From the NCBI GenBank assembly GCA_964482035.1, contig CAYZVC010000002.1, positions 62,001 through 126,000 of the forward strand: a stretch of DNA of 64,000 nucleotides, written 5' to 3'. Of the stretch, positions 53,456 through 62,729 are shown one piece after another (within the stretch, counting starts at the first letter, position 1; each line of letters starts with the position of its first letter). Under the pieces are notes generated by a model, which saw nothing but the letters and a program-made list of their open reading frames with translations, had not been told where the DNA came from and searched no databases. The stretch comes from JANJWP01 sp964482035. GTDB lineage: Bacteria; Patescibacteriota; Gracilibacteria; BD1-5; UBA2023. The position numbers and the translations under genes were made by a program.

Positions 53456-54448
53456 ATGGACAATAAGAAAGAAGCGCTGGCTTCGGCCCTCGCGATGATC
53501 GAGAAGCAGTTCGGTACGGGTTCCATCATGCGCCTCGGCGACCAGGATTCCATCAAGGTCGAAACCACTTCTTCCGGTTCCATCGCCCTCGACAAGGCGC
53601 TCGGCGGAGGCTACGCCAAGGGCCGAATCGTAGAAATCTACGGTCCGGAATCCTCGGGTAAGACCACTCTCACGCTCCACGCGATCGCTGAGATGCAGAA
53701 AACCGGCGGCACCTGCGCCTTCATCGACGCCGAACACGCGTTCGATCCTTCGTACGCTAAAAAGATCGGCATCGACGTCGATTCGCTCATCATTTCCCAG
53801 CCCGACAACGGCGAACAGGCGCTCGAAATCGTCGACGCCCTCGTCCGTTCCGGCGCGGTGGACCTCATCGTCGTCGACTCCGTCGCCGCTCTCGTCCCCA
53901 AGGCCGAAATCGAAGGCAACATGGGCGACTCGTTCATGGGTCTCCAAGCGCGTCTCATGAGCCAAGCCCTCCGCAAGATCACCGGCGTCATTTCCAAATC
54001 CTCGTGCACGGTCATCTTCATCAACCAGATCCGCATGAAGATCGGCGTCATGTTCGGCAATCCGGAAACCACCACCGGCGGTAACGCGCTCAAGTTCTAC
54101 GCTTCCCAGCGTCTCGACATCCGCCGCAAAGAGAAGATCGAATCAGGAACCGGCGACGACCGCGAGGCGACCGGTACCCGCGCTAAGATCAAGGTCGTGA
54201 AGAACAAGGTGGCCCCGCCCTTCCGCGAAGTCGAAGTCGACATCCTCTTCAATGAGGGCATCTCCCGCTCGGGCGAAGTCGTCGATATCGGTTCGGAATC
54301 CGGAATCATCAAGAAAGCCGGCGCGTTCTACTCCTTCGGGGAAACCCGTCTCGGACAGGGGCGTGAAAACGCCAAGGCGTTCCTCGACCAGAACCGCGAA
54401 CTCCGTGACCAGATCGAAGCCGAAATCCGCAAGACCCTCGAGGCGTAG
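53456..54448 (+). CDS. recA: Recombinase RecA
   Basis: 330 residues. Forms ATP-dependent filaments for homologous recombination and the SOS response. Visible: KEALASALAMIEKQFGTGSI, Walker A GPESSGKTTLTLHAIAEM, the MAW-like IDAEHAFDPSYAKKIGID, Walker B LIVVDSVAALVPKAEIEG, loop GLQARLMSQALRKITG, and FINQIRMKIGVMFGNPETTT. The C-terminal acidic tail is short. An in-frame upstream start at 53396 lies in the promoter and is rejected; 53456 (MDNKKEA) fits the family. No UGA; TAG stop. Confidence 0.97.
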   Translation: MDNKKEALASALAMIEKQFGTGSIMRLGDQDSIKVETTSSGSIALDKALGGGYAKGRIVEIYGPESSGKTTLTLHAIAEMQKTGGTCAFIDAEHAFDPSYAKKIGIDVDSLIISQPDNGEQALEIVDALVRSGAVDLIVVDSVAALVPKAEIEGNMGDSFMGLQARLMSQALRKITGVISKSSCTVIFINQIRMKIGVMFGNPETTTGGNALKFYASQRLDIRRKEKIESGTGDDREATGTRAKIKVVKNKVAPPFREVEVDILFNEGISRSGEVVDIGSESGIIKKAGAFYSFGETRLGQGRENAKAFLDQNRELRDQIEAEIRKTLEA

Positions 54449-54481
54449 TCCTCGGTCCCAATCCCGTCGCGCCTTGTGCGC

Positions 54482-54519
54482 ACAAAAAAGCCCCTTCCGG
54501 TTGATTCCGGTAGGGGCTT
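54482..54519. terminator. recA terminator
   Basis: AGCCCC and CCGG stem elements with TTCTATTTTT on the plus strand and AAAAAA before it, so it serves the convergent 54555 gene too. Confidence 0.85.
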
Positions 54520-54554
54520 CTATTTTTCCGGAGAACTTTCGTTTCCGGATACGC

Positions 54555-54920
54555 TTATTTCGATCCGTTCGGGGAAGCGGACGAAGGACAGCTGACCTTC
54601 CGCGTAATGGATTCGATCTGGTCGTCGAAAACGACTTTCCCGTTCTCGATTTCCACGACTTTACCCAAGAAGTAGCACGTTCTCGTCGGACTCGGCGGCA
54701 TTTTCGCGAACGAATCGGGAAGTTTCACCCCGTTCATCCGGTATTCGCCGACGTCCGCGACCGGGAAGTTTTTCCGGTCGAGCTCCTCTTTCGCGAGCGT
54801 TTCGTTTAGCAATGCCTTCGATTCGGCATTGGTAAGCGTTTGTGCGCCCGTGATCGGAGACGTTCCGAGTAACGTGGCAACGGCGGCCACGATGAGAGGC
54901 ATTCGTAAATACGGTTCCAT
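54555..54920 (-). CDS. Exported small protein, Shine-Dalgarno class
   Basis: 121 residues with a signal peptide (LRMPLIVAAVATLLGTSPIT, GAQ). The mature part contains TCYFLGKVVEIENGKVVFDD and a lone Cys pair. No family recognised. AAGGAGG six bases before the start. TTGACT-N16-TAGAAT promoter. TAA stop, no UGA. Confidence 0.7.
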   Translation of the reverse strand: MEPYLRMPLIVAAVATLLGTSPITGAQTLTNAESKALLNETLAKEELDRKNFPVADVGEYRMNGVKLPDSFAKMPPSPTRTCYFLGKVVEIENGKVVFDDQIESITRKVSCPSSASPNGSK

Positions 54921-54952
54921 ATTTCCTCCTTTTCGGTAAAGAAACCGTCGCG

Positions 54953-54980
54953 ATTCTAAAAGTATGCGCTTTCGAGTCAA
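54953..54980 (-). promoter_or_regulatory. Promoter of the 54555-54920 gene
   Basis: TTGACT, 16 bases, TAGAAT on the minus strand; back-to-back with the promoter at 54998. Confidence 0.7.
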
Positions 54981-54997
54981 ACCGGACGGCCGCATAT

Positions 54998-55025
54998 TTG
55001 CCCAAAATGCGATTTTACGTATAAT
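54998..55025 (+). promoter_or_regulatory. Promoter of the 55042 gene
   Basis: TTGCCC, 16 bases, perfect TATAAT, 16 bases before the ATG. Confidence 0.75.
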
Positions 55026-55041
55026 GGAGACGTAAAATCCA

Positions 55042-55359
55042 ATGAACATGAACGAAGCCGAACTTCAGACTCCCGTCGAAGAAAAAGCTCCCGAAACCGT
55101 ATTCGTTTCGGAGGCCCTTTCGAACGTTCTCGACCGCACCCATGCCGCTGCCGGAAACATCGTGAAGTTCGACGACGTCGCGGCGAATGAAGTGGGCATC
55201 CGGGCCCTTCTGCGTGCGGGCAACGTTCTCCGCTGGTTCCGTTCCGGCGTTACCGAGGCCGAAGTCGCCGAATATGCCGGCATCATCGACGCGCTCACTA
55301 CTAAGCGCGAAGAACTCGTCGCCGCCGCCAACGACGAAGAATTCCGCCGCGCCGCGTAA
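55042..55359 (+). CDS. Small acidic protein of unknown function
   Basis: 105 residues, helical, acidic (FVSEALSNVLDRTHAAAGNI, ITRKREEL-like end). No family recognised. Very short leader (start at most about ten bases behind the predicted transcription start). TAA stop followed by a terminator. No UGA. Confidence 0.6.
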   Translation: MNMNEAELQTPVEEKAPETVFVSEALSNVLDRTHAAAGNIVKFDDVAANEVGIRALLRAGNVLRWFRSGVTEAEVAEYAGIIDALTTKREELVAAANDEEFRRAA

Positions 55360-55396
55360 TTCGAACCCAGCGAGCGCCCAATGACGGCGTTCGGAA

Positions 55397-55427
55397 AAAG
55401 CGTCCGTTACGGGCGCTTTCTTTTTTT
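55397..55427 (+). terminator. Terminator of the 55042 gene
   Basis: AAAGCG-CCG/CGG-CGCTTT stem followed by CTTTTTTTT. Confidence 0.85.
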
Positions 55428-55482
55428 TCGCATTTCGATACTATTGCGCGTCGTCGCGACGCTCCACTTACCGCCAAAGACC

Positions 55483-56163
55483 ATGCCCGTAGTTAAATCC
55501 GTTTTCAAACTCGTCGCCAAGCGTCCGCTCACGCACGACGTTTTCGAGCTCCTTTTCGAATCGTCCGTTCCGCTCGAATCCAAGGCGGGAGAATACGTCA
55601 TCTTCGATCTTGCGCAGGGTGTGAAACGTGCCTACAGCATCGCTTTCCGTGGTGACGACTCATCGTTCGGGTTCATCGTGAAGCGCGTGGAATGAGGCGC
55701 GGGAAGCCCGATTCTCTGCGGCCTCGAAGTGGGCGCTGAAATCGGGGGAATGGGTCCGATGGGGCATTTTACCCTCCGTGAAACCGACTTTTCCAAGTGC
55801 TTCATCGGCACGGGAACCGGCTTCGCTCCCCTCTACTACCAGCTTCTCGATTCCGCGAAACGCGGCTACCGCGCCAAGATGGCGTTCGTCTTCGGGGTTC
55901 GGGAGAAGCAGGACGTTTTCTATGTCGAAGAATCCGAAAATCTCGCCAAGGAATTTCCGGAGTTCGTATCGCTCCGCTACCTGAGCCGCTCCGAGGAGCC
56001 CGGCTTTGAAAAAGGATACGTCACCGATTTCGTCACCGCGGAAAACGTTGCGGGGTATCAGGAATTCTACCTCTGCGGATCTCCGGCGATGGTAAAAGAC
56101 ACCCGCGCCAAACTCGCGGAACTCGGCGTTCCTAAAGAAAACGTGTTCTTCGAACAGTACTAG
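55483..56163 (+). CDS. Ferredoxin-NADP reductase-like flavoprotein with one UGA-glycine codon
   Basis: 226 residues. FAD domain: RAYSIAFRGDDSSFGFIVKR, the RxYS motif, then UGA at 55693 in KRVE-G-GAGSPILCGLEVGA, where relatives read KRVPGGxGS. NAD(P) domain: CFIGTGTGFAPLYYQLLDSA, MAFVFGVREKQDVFY, FYLCGSPAMVKDTRAKLAEL. Transfers electrons between NAD(P)H and a carrier protein; the partner is unknown. I start at the ATG at 55483; the frame stays open upstream into the terminator. TAG stop, sharing CTAG with the convergent glycosyltransferase. Confidence 0.87.
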
Positions 56164-57311
56164 TCGAACGTAGGCGGAACCTCTTTTTTCGGCGGTTCGA
56201 ATTTGCGGTATTCCGCGAGCACTGCGGCGCCCATCGTATCCCACGAGAAATCCTTCGCGCGCTCGAGCCCCTTTTTGATAAGCGCGGGCTTTTTTCCCGG
56301 ATGGGAGAGGAAATCGTCCATCGCACGGGCAATGTCGTCCACGCGGAGCGGATCGAAGAATATGGCGTTTCCTTCTCCGGCGACTTCGGTGAGGCTCGAG
56401 CCCTTCGAACAGAGAACGGGAACTCCGGCAGCCATGGCTTCGATGACCGGGAGTCCGAAACCTTCGTAGAGGGAAGGGAAGACGTACGCGCCCGCGCCCT
56501 TGTAGAGCGCGGGGATATCCTCGTTGTCGACGAATCCCGGAAGACGGACCCGACCGGAAAGCCCGAGGCGCACGATGGTGTCGCGGACGTCGCGGTATCC
56601 CGGATCTTCCTTGCCGGCGAGTACGAGATCGGTTCACGGGTGCTTTTCGGCGATTTCCGCGAAGGCTTCGACGAGCCGAACAAGGTTCTTATGTTCGCGA
56701 AAAACTCCGGTATAGAGGAAATATTCCCGCTCGATGCCGAGTTTCGCCTTCATCTTGGCGATCTCATCGTCCGAAACCGTTTTTTCGAACCTCTCGCGGC
56801 TGACGCCGTTGTGGATGGTGATGATCTTGTCTTCGTCAATGTCGAGGATTTCGACGAGGTCTTTGCGGGTGTGTTCGCTTACCGAAAAGATTTCCACGGC
56901 ACGTTTCGCGATCGAACGGATGGTGGCCGAATACGCGAAGCGGTGCACGCTGCTTTTCATCTTCCGTCCCGGGTAGAACGAGAGCGTGAGGTCGTGGATG
57001 GTGACGACCGATTTTCCACGGTAGGCGAGAGGGGCGTTGAAATGCGTAAAATGCATGAGGTCGAGACCTTCCTTGGCGATGAGGTACGGAAAAACGACCT
57101 GTTCTCCGAACGAGTAGTGACGCACGTCCGCCTCGACCTTTTTGAAATTGGGCTTGTCGACCGTGCAGTCGAACATTCCCGATTTCGAGAGGAAAAGCAC
57201 GTACTGGTTCTCGTCGTCATGGTTCGCGAGGTAGTCGACGAGACGTTCGACGTAGATGCCGATGCCCGTGAACTTCGAACCGTACATTCGGCAATCGATT
57301 CCGATCTTCAT
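56160..57311 (-). CDS. GT4-family glycosyltransferase with one UGA-glycine codon
   Basis: 383 residues, GT-B fold. N-terminal MKIGIDCRMYGSKFTGIGIY, middle VTIHDLTLSFYPGRK, DKIITIHNGVSRERF, TGVFREHKNLVRLVEAF, then UGA at 56634 (EKHP-G-TDLVLAGKE), and the nucleotide-sugar site FPSLYEGFGLPVIEAMAAGV with E-x7-E. Likely transfers a sugar to a surface polysaccharide or lipid; donor and acceptor unknown. No Shine-Dalgarno spacing that fits. TAG stop overlaps the stop of the reductase gene on the other strand. Confidence 0.88.
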
Positions 57312-57447
57312 ATTCCTTTTGGGGTGATTTTTTCGTACGGAACCCTTCGTGGCGGGGCTTCCGGCTTCAATGAAGACGTCGCGCTCGTATTTTTCACGCG
57401 CTTCGGTAGAATTGGCAACAGTATATGGGTAAACCGCCGTTTCCCAA

Positions 57448-57714
57448 ATGAACGAAGCCTTCCTGAAAGAACTTTCCGTCCTTCCCGTCTATGTGCGGAT
57501 GAAGGCGGTTCCCAAGCAGCCGAAAACCGAAATTTTCGCCCATATGGACGACGGAACTTGGAAAATCCGCGTGGCCGCCGTTCCCGAGAAAGGAAAGGCC
57601 AATGCCGAAATCATCCGGCATTTGTCAGAGATTACCGGATTCAAAAAGGACCGCTTCGAAATCGTGAGCGGAACCGGAGACGCGTTCAAGCTCGTAAAAA
57701 TCCGCCCCGAATAG
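57448..57714 (+). CDS. DUF167 (YggU-like) protein
   Basis: 88 residues. YVRMKAVPKQPKTEIFAHMD, WKIRVAAVPEKGKANAEIIR and FKKDRFEIVSGTGDAFKLVK match the DUF167 pattern. Function unknown, widely conserved. TAGAAT (57407-57412) is a likely -10. Its last codons and TAG lie inside a terminator hairpin. No UGA. Confidence 0.85.
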   Translation: MNEAFLKELSVLPVYVRMKAVPKQPKTEIFAHMDDGTWKIRVAAVPEKGKANAEIIRHLSEITGFKKDRFEIVSGTGDAFKLVKIRPE

Positions 57715-57725
57715 GGGCGGATTTT
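57697..57725. terminator. Terminator overlapping the end of the DUF167 gene
   Basis: AAAATCCGCCCC/GGGGCGGATTTT; the gene's GAATAG forms the loop and the first arm is coding. Confidence 0.88.
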
Positions 57726-57743
57726 CAGTCGTCTCGATGCTCG

Positions 57744-60700
57744 TTACGCGTTCAAGAAGATTTTTCCGACTTCGCGGACTTGTTCGGCGCTCCAATTCAG
57801 GCTCCAGGTTTCGTTTTTCAGAAAGAGCATCTGGAGATACATCTGTTTGTCCGAGGACGCAACGTGGTCGATGTTCGGAACATGTCCCATGCGGAGCGAG
57901 GCCAGAACGGCCAATCCCATTTTCGTTTCCACGTCGTCTTGGCGAAGGAATTCGTTTCCGACGAAGTTCTCCCCTTCGACGTTTCCGACGAAGTTCATCG
58001 GTTCGAGTTCGAGGAAGCGTTCCACGATTTTTCCGTACGCCCATTCGGAGTTACGGACGTTTTCCGGAACGATGACCCCGGCCCTGTAGAGCGCTTCGGT
58101 CATTTCGCGGGAACGCCCTACGGCGTAAACCGACGGCCATTTTCCGAAACGGTTCACGATGCGGTCGACTACCGGCGCGTATTTTTCGCGGAAAGTCGGC
58201 GGCACTTCCGCTGCGGTCTCGGTCTCGGTTCCGGTTTCCGTCTCGACTTCCTCCGTTCCGCCGGTTTCCGGTTCTTCGACGGTCTCCTGCGTTTCCGGGA
58301 GCTCTTCGGTTTCCGCGGTTTCCCCCGTTCCGGTAACTCCGGAAACGTCCGGCGCCCGTACTTCATTCCGGTTCTGCCGATTGCCTCGTACGTTCCGGGG
58401 TTCCGGAAGGTCTATGATTTCGCCAACGCTTCCCGCGACGCGTTCGTTGACCTGGGCAATGGCGTGCTCTCCGCGCAAGAACCGCTGGAAGTCGCCTTCC
58501 ATCCATGCCGAGTACGCGTCGGCATCGTTGATTTCCGTACCCTGGGTAGGGGAAATCCGGAGTCCGATCTTCGCGAGCCTTGCCATCCATTCCTGGTTGT
58601 AGAGCTTCTGCTTCCCCGTGTCGCCGTCGATTTTCCAGAGATCGGGGCTGAGGTTCTTTTCCATATGCTTCATGAACGCCGTATGCAGGTGTTCGAAAAG
58701 CTTACGCTTGCAGTTCTCGTTCTCATTTTTATTCTCGGAGTACTTTTCGTCGCGGATCATCGAAAAGGTGTCGATGAGCTGGTTGAAAAGGAAAGACGGC
58801 AACGGGCCGTCGATCTTACCCGGACCGTGGGAGAATCGGATGAGCGATACGAACTTCGTCACGTTGCCCATCGCCCAGTTCATGCGGCCGGCGGTATAGT
58901 TCCCCATGCCGATTTCGGCATCGTCGATCTTACTGTCGTCAAGTTGCGCGCCGTAGCATTCGTAGTACGCCTTGAAATCGGGGTCGTTCTCTTTTTCGAT
59001 GAAAATGAGGGGGTCCGATGGGCGGATGGTGAGGATTTTCGTGAACTCTTCTCCATATTCGTCCCAGAAAGCTCAAGATTTTTTAATAAGCTCGCTGTTC
59101 TTTCCTTCGGCAATCAGTGTCGAGAGGGCATTGAATTTCAGAAGGCATTCCGGTCCTTTGTGCGCCGCGATTTTTCTGATGACGTTCCGGAATACTTTTT
59201 GTAAGCTTTCGCTTTCGGCAAAGAGGAGCGGAGGGTACGTGTGTCCGGAATCGAATATGCTCGAAAGACCGGATTTTCCTTGGAGAAGGGAGGTGTGGAC
59301 GTTTTCGCGGATATTGGTGAAAGCCAAGAGGAAAGGCAATTTCATGCGGTCTTTCATCGGTCCCGGTTTGTTCCAGGATTCTTCCATCGCCCCGATGCCA
59401 TGGGCGTATTCCCCCTCCTCGAATTTCTCCATGCAGTATTTGAGCCGGCGGTCGAAATTCGGCCAGTTTTGGACTTCTTTCGTTCCGTTGCCCTTTTCGC
59501 CATCGGCGCCCTTTTCCCAACGGTCTTTGACCATTTTCCAATATGCCGGATTGAGATGGAGTTCCGGCGCTTTGATTTTCAAATATTCGTGGATGGCGAA
59601 TTCCTCGGTGATTTCACGTCATTCGTAACGCTTCTCCAGCCAAGTCCGGAAGTGGGCCTTCCCCGCCGCGTCGCCGGGCAAACGCTGGTAGAACACCCAT
59701 TTGCCCTCGAATTCTTTAAGCACGCCCGTATACAGCGAACCGTGTTTTTCGAGCATCGAGCAAATGCTCGCGATAATTTCGCCGTGCGTCGACGAACTGT
59801 CCATGAGCCAGGTCCGAATCTGCTGCTGGCGTTTTTTCGGGGGATTGAGGCCGGCGAGATGCTCGATGTCTTCTTCGAGCATCTTCTTGTCTTCCGAGAA
59901 GAGTTCGCGTTCGAAGTCTACGAGCCATTCTTCCGGGAATCCCGGAAGCCAATTGGCAAATGCGTGCGCGACGTGCGCGGCATGGTGCTTGCTCGAATGT
60001 TCGAGGCGGTGTTTGATGACGTCCGGAATTCGTGAAATCCCCTTGAGGATGTCGTTGAAACTCGGCGCGTGCATGAACGCCTTCAAGAAACCGTTCTTTT
60101 CGAACGGGACGTCAGGAAGCGGTTGAACTTCGAGTCCTCGTGCTGGCGCATACGGTTGGCAGTTGTACTTGCCGAGCATGAAGTGCAGGTATTCCGCCGA
60201 ACGGGTCTGGAATTCGCCGATGGGCGTAACTTTTCCGGCGACGCTCTCTTCTTCGCCGTGCTCGTTCTTTTTCACGGATCCGGGAACGAATCCTTCGATC
60301 GGGCGCATGACGATAGTGCCGTCGATTTTGATTTCCTCAATTTCGACGCCGTTTCCGTCCGGTCCGTAGAAATAGCGGACCCCTTCGTAGCCTTCTTCGA
60401 ACTGGCGGCTTTTTACGGAAATCTTTCCCTTGGTCGAACCTTCCGAGCGACGGACGATGAGGTCGGCGTAGTCCTTGCCGTTCTGCCCGGTCTTCTGGCG
60501 TTCGATGACGTTTTCCGGAGTCGAGACGTCGTCTTTCAAACGGGTCGCGAGAAGCGTTCTCGTGGAATTCCTGTCCGGACCTTCGTAGATGCCCTTACTG
60601 AAGAGCGTGAAGAACTTCCGGTACGAGAACTTTTCGACGCGTCAGAAGGCGTCGCGCGTGGTAATGACGCCGTTTTCCACACGGGAGCCCGCGCTTCCGT

Positions 60701-62354
60701 TGGGAAGGCGTACCGGCTCGTTGATGGCGGCCGATTCGTCTACGGACAATACCGTCGCGATGGCGTAGCTGGAATTTTCAGGCTTGCCGAAAGCGATGGT
60801 GAGTCCTTTGGCGATTTTCTGCCCCTTGCCGTCGATGTCTATCGAATCGATGCGGTCTTCGAGTTCGGCGAGGCTCGCGAAAGGGGAATCTTCGGCCGTG
60901 TCGATTTCCTCGTGCGTACGGGAAATCCTGCGGACACCGGAGAACGTTTCGGAATCCATCGCCGCCCCCTTTTTAAAACGGGAGAGGAGCTTGTAGAACG
61001 ACGGGTAGTCGAGTTCGGCAACGGATTCTTCGAAATGCTCGCCGTAGAACGTGATGGTGACCTTCTTGTCGCCGGTCGAGAATTCCTTCCACGGACCGAC
61101 CTTCATGGTCGCCTTCACGTCCCCGTTCGCAGTTTCGCAAGTACCCTGGACGTACACCGGGATTCCGAGTTCTTTCAGGTGTTCTCCGTCTTCGAGGAGT
61201 CCGAGGTTGGCGATGCCCTTGCCCGGCGCGCCCTGTATGGTGAGGCGACGGCGGGTTTCGCGCATGAAATTGCGAGCCACCGTCCCGTCGGCTTCGGCTT
61301 CCACTTCGAATTCGCCATTGATGTCCTCGCGGATTTCGACCGCTCAGCGCTTCACCTCTTCGGCGAGTTTTTTCGCGAGTTCGCCCTTGAGGGCGACGTG
61401 CGAAACGAACCCCTTGAGCGCGATTTCCGGAAGGTCGTCCACGTTTACCGGGACTTCTTTCAGGTCGACGCGAGCGACGACGGCCTTTTTCCCATCGTCG
61501 TCGAGAGCGAGGTATTCCGGCTTGGTCGAGAGGGTCTTCCTGACGGCTTCCAAAGCGGTCGCCTCGGTAATGAGCCCCTTTTCTACGAGCGTTCCGAGGT
61601 CGGAGTTCGGAACGAAAGCCCGAACGAGGATTTTCCGGTCTTCCGGATCCTGGAATTCGGCGATGATGTCGGCGGCTTCCCGATCGGTGAGGCGTCCGGA
61701 CATGATTGCCGTCTGCCAAAGGGCGATTTTTTCTTTCCTTTCGTTTTCCTGGTCCGGAGTTTCGCCCGGTTTCTTCATCCCCAGTTTGGACAGCTGCTCG
61801 AAGCGGGTCGATTTTTCCGGCATGGCGCCGTTCCTTCCGAGAATCTGCCAGACGAAACGTTCGCGCTTTCCGGCTTCCGAAAGGAGGTCGGACGCCTGTT
61901 TCGGAAGAACGTCGGCTATCGCCGCCTCGAGCTTCGCGAGCTGGTCGGGAGCGAGGTCGTATTCGTTCGAAAAGGTCTTGACCGCCTGTTCGCGCTGTCG
62001 GTCGAGAACGGCGGATTTCGCGACGATTTCGCGCACGAGGTGTTCGCGAAGGTCTTCCGCGGTCTTTTTCGGACTTCCTGAAGAAACTATGGCTTTCTCA
62101 AAATGGTCTTTGGCGAAACCGGTCGTATTCGAAATGACCGTTTTTTCCTTACCCTTGAGTTGGAAGCGTTCCGAGACACCCAAAATGGCATCGGCGTTTC
62201 CCGAGGCGATTGCGGCGCGGTGTTCTTTCAAAGCTCCAAGGTCGGTAAAGACCTCTTTCGAGACATATTCCCTGGCCAATGCTTCGAGATTCGCTATCTG
62301 GCGTCCGCCGTCGGCCGGACGTTCCGGGGAGTCGATTCCGCTGTTGAGTCTCAT
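57744..62354 (-). CDS. Giant protein of unknown function (1536 residues), four UGA-glycine codons
   Basis: One frame from ATG at 62354 (MRLNSGIDSPERPADGG) to TAA at 57744 when UGA at 61344, 60642, 59619 and 59073 are glycine. No signal peptide or membrane segment. The first third is charged and helical, the middle has beta-rich stretches (VKATMKVGPWKEFSTGDKKV, YGEHFEESVAELDYPSF) and His/Trp-rich helices, then an acidic Thr/Glu low-complexity linker (TEELPETQETVEEPETGG) and an alpha-helical C-terminus. No domain recognised. It could be a cytoplasmic scaffold or effector. Promoter at 62387-62415. Under the standard code it appears as five separate proteins. Confidence 0.75.
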
Positions 62355-62386
62355 CGTGCGTTCGTAAAAGGTAGTTTTTCCTCTCG

Positions 62387-62415
62387 ATTGTACCAGTTTA
62401 TTCGCGCTTTGACAA
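62387..62415 (-). promoter_or_regulatory. Promoter of the 1536-residue giant gene
   Basis: TTGTCA, 17 bases, TACAAT on the minus strand. Confidence 0.75.
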
Positions 62416-62680
62416 ATCCCGAGCACCCCATCGGGCACGAAAAACCCCCTTCCTGTGGAGAAGGGGGGTATTCGAACATTGTCCCGATCGTTGTGATCCT
62501 ATTTTGTGTCCCTTTTTTGCATTATTCGATTCGAGTGCCGAAGCGCTCTGCACGTGTTGGCCGACGGGGAGCGGAACGGAGTCCGTCCCTCTCCGCTCGA
62601 GCCCAAGGAGCGTGTGATTGTAGAGAAAAAATCTGGACCAGATGCACGCAAGGGGAAAATGCCCTCTAAGAATAGCAAAA
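62416..62680. other. Intergenic region, no gene recognised
   Basis: Holds a hairpin (CCCCCTTC...GAAGGGGGG, 62443-62470) near the promoter of the giant gene and several GC-rich stems (e.g. GGAACGGAGTCCGTCC, 62568-62583; GTGCCGAAGCGCTCTGCAC, 62537-62555). No start with ribosome-binding site or convincing tRNA fold could be found on either strand. Confidence 0.4.
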
Positions 62681-62707
62681 GCCGCCCCGTTTTCAAGGCG
62701 GGGCGGC
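62681..62707 (-). terminator. Terminator of the LamG-type prepilin
   Basis: GCCGCCCCG/CGGGGCGGC stem with CTTTTGC on the minus strand. Confidence 0.8.
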
Positions 62708-62729
62708 CATTTCCGCTTGACGATTCGGA

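Noticed and set aside
55381..55482. Upstream start of the reductase gene at 55381
   Set aside because: It would put the start inside the terminator of the previous gene; ATG at 55483 fits the family.
62470..62680. tRNA or other known RNA in the GC-rich intergenic region
   Set aside because: No conserved D-arm or T-arm pair and no known RNA signature; only isolated stems.
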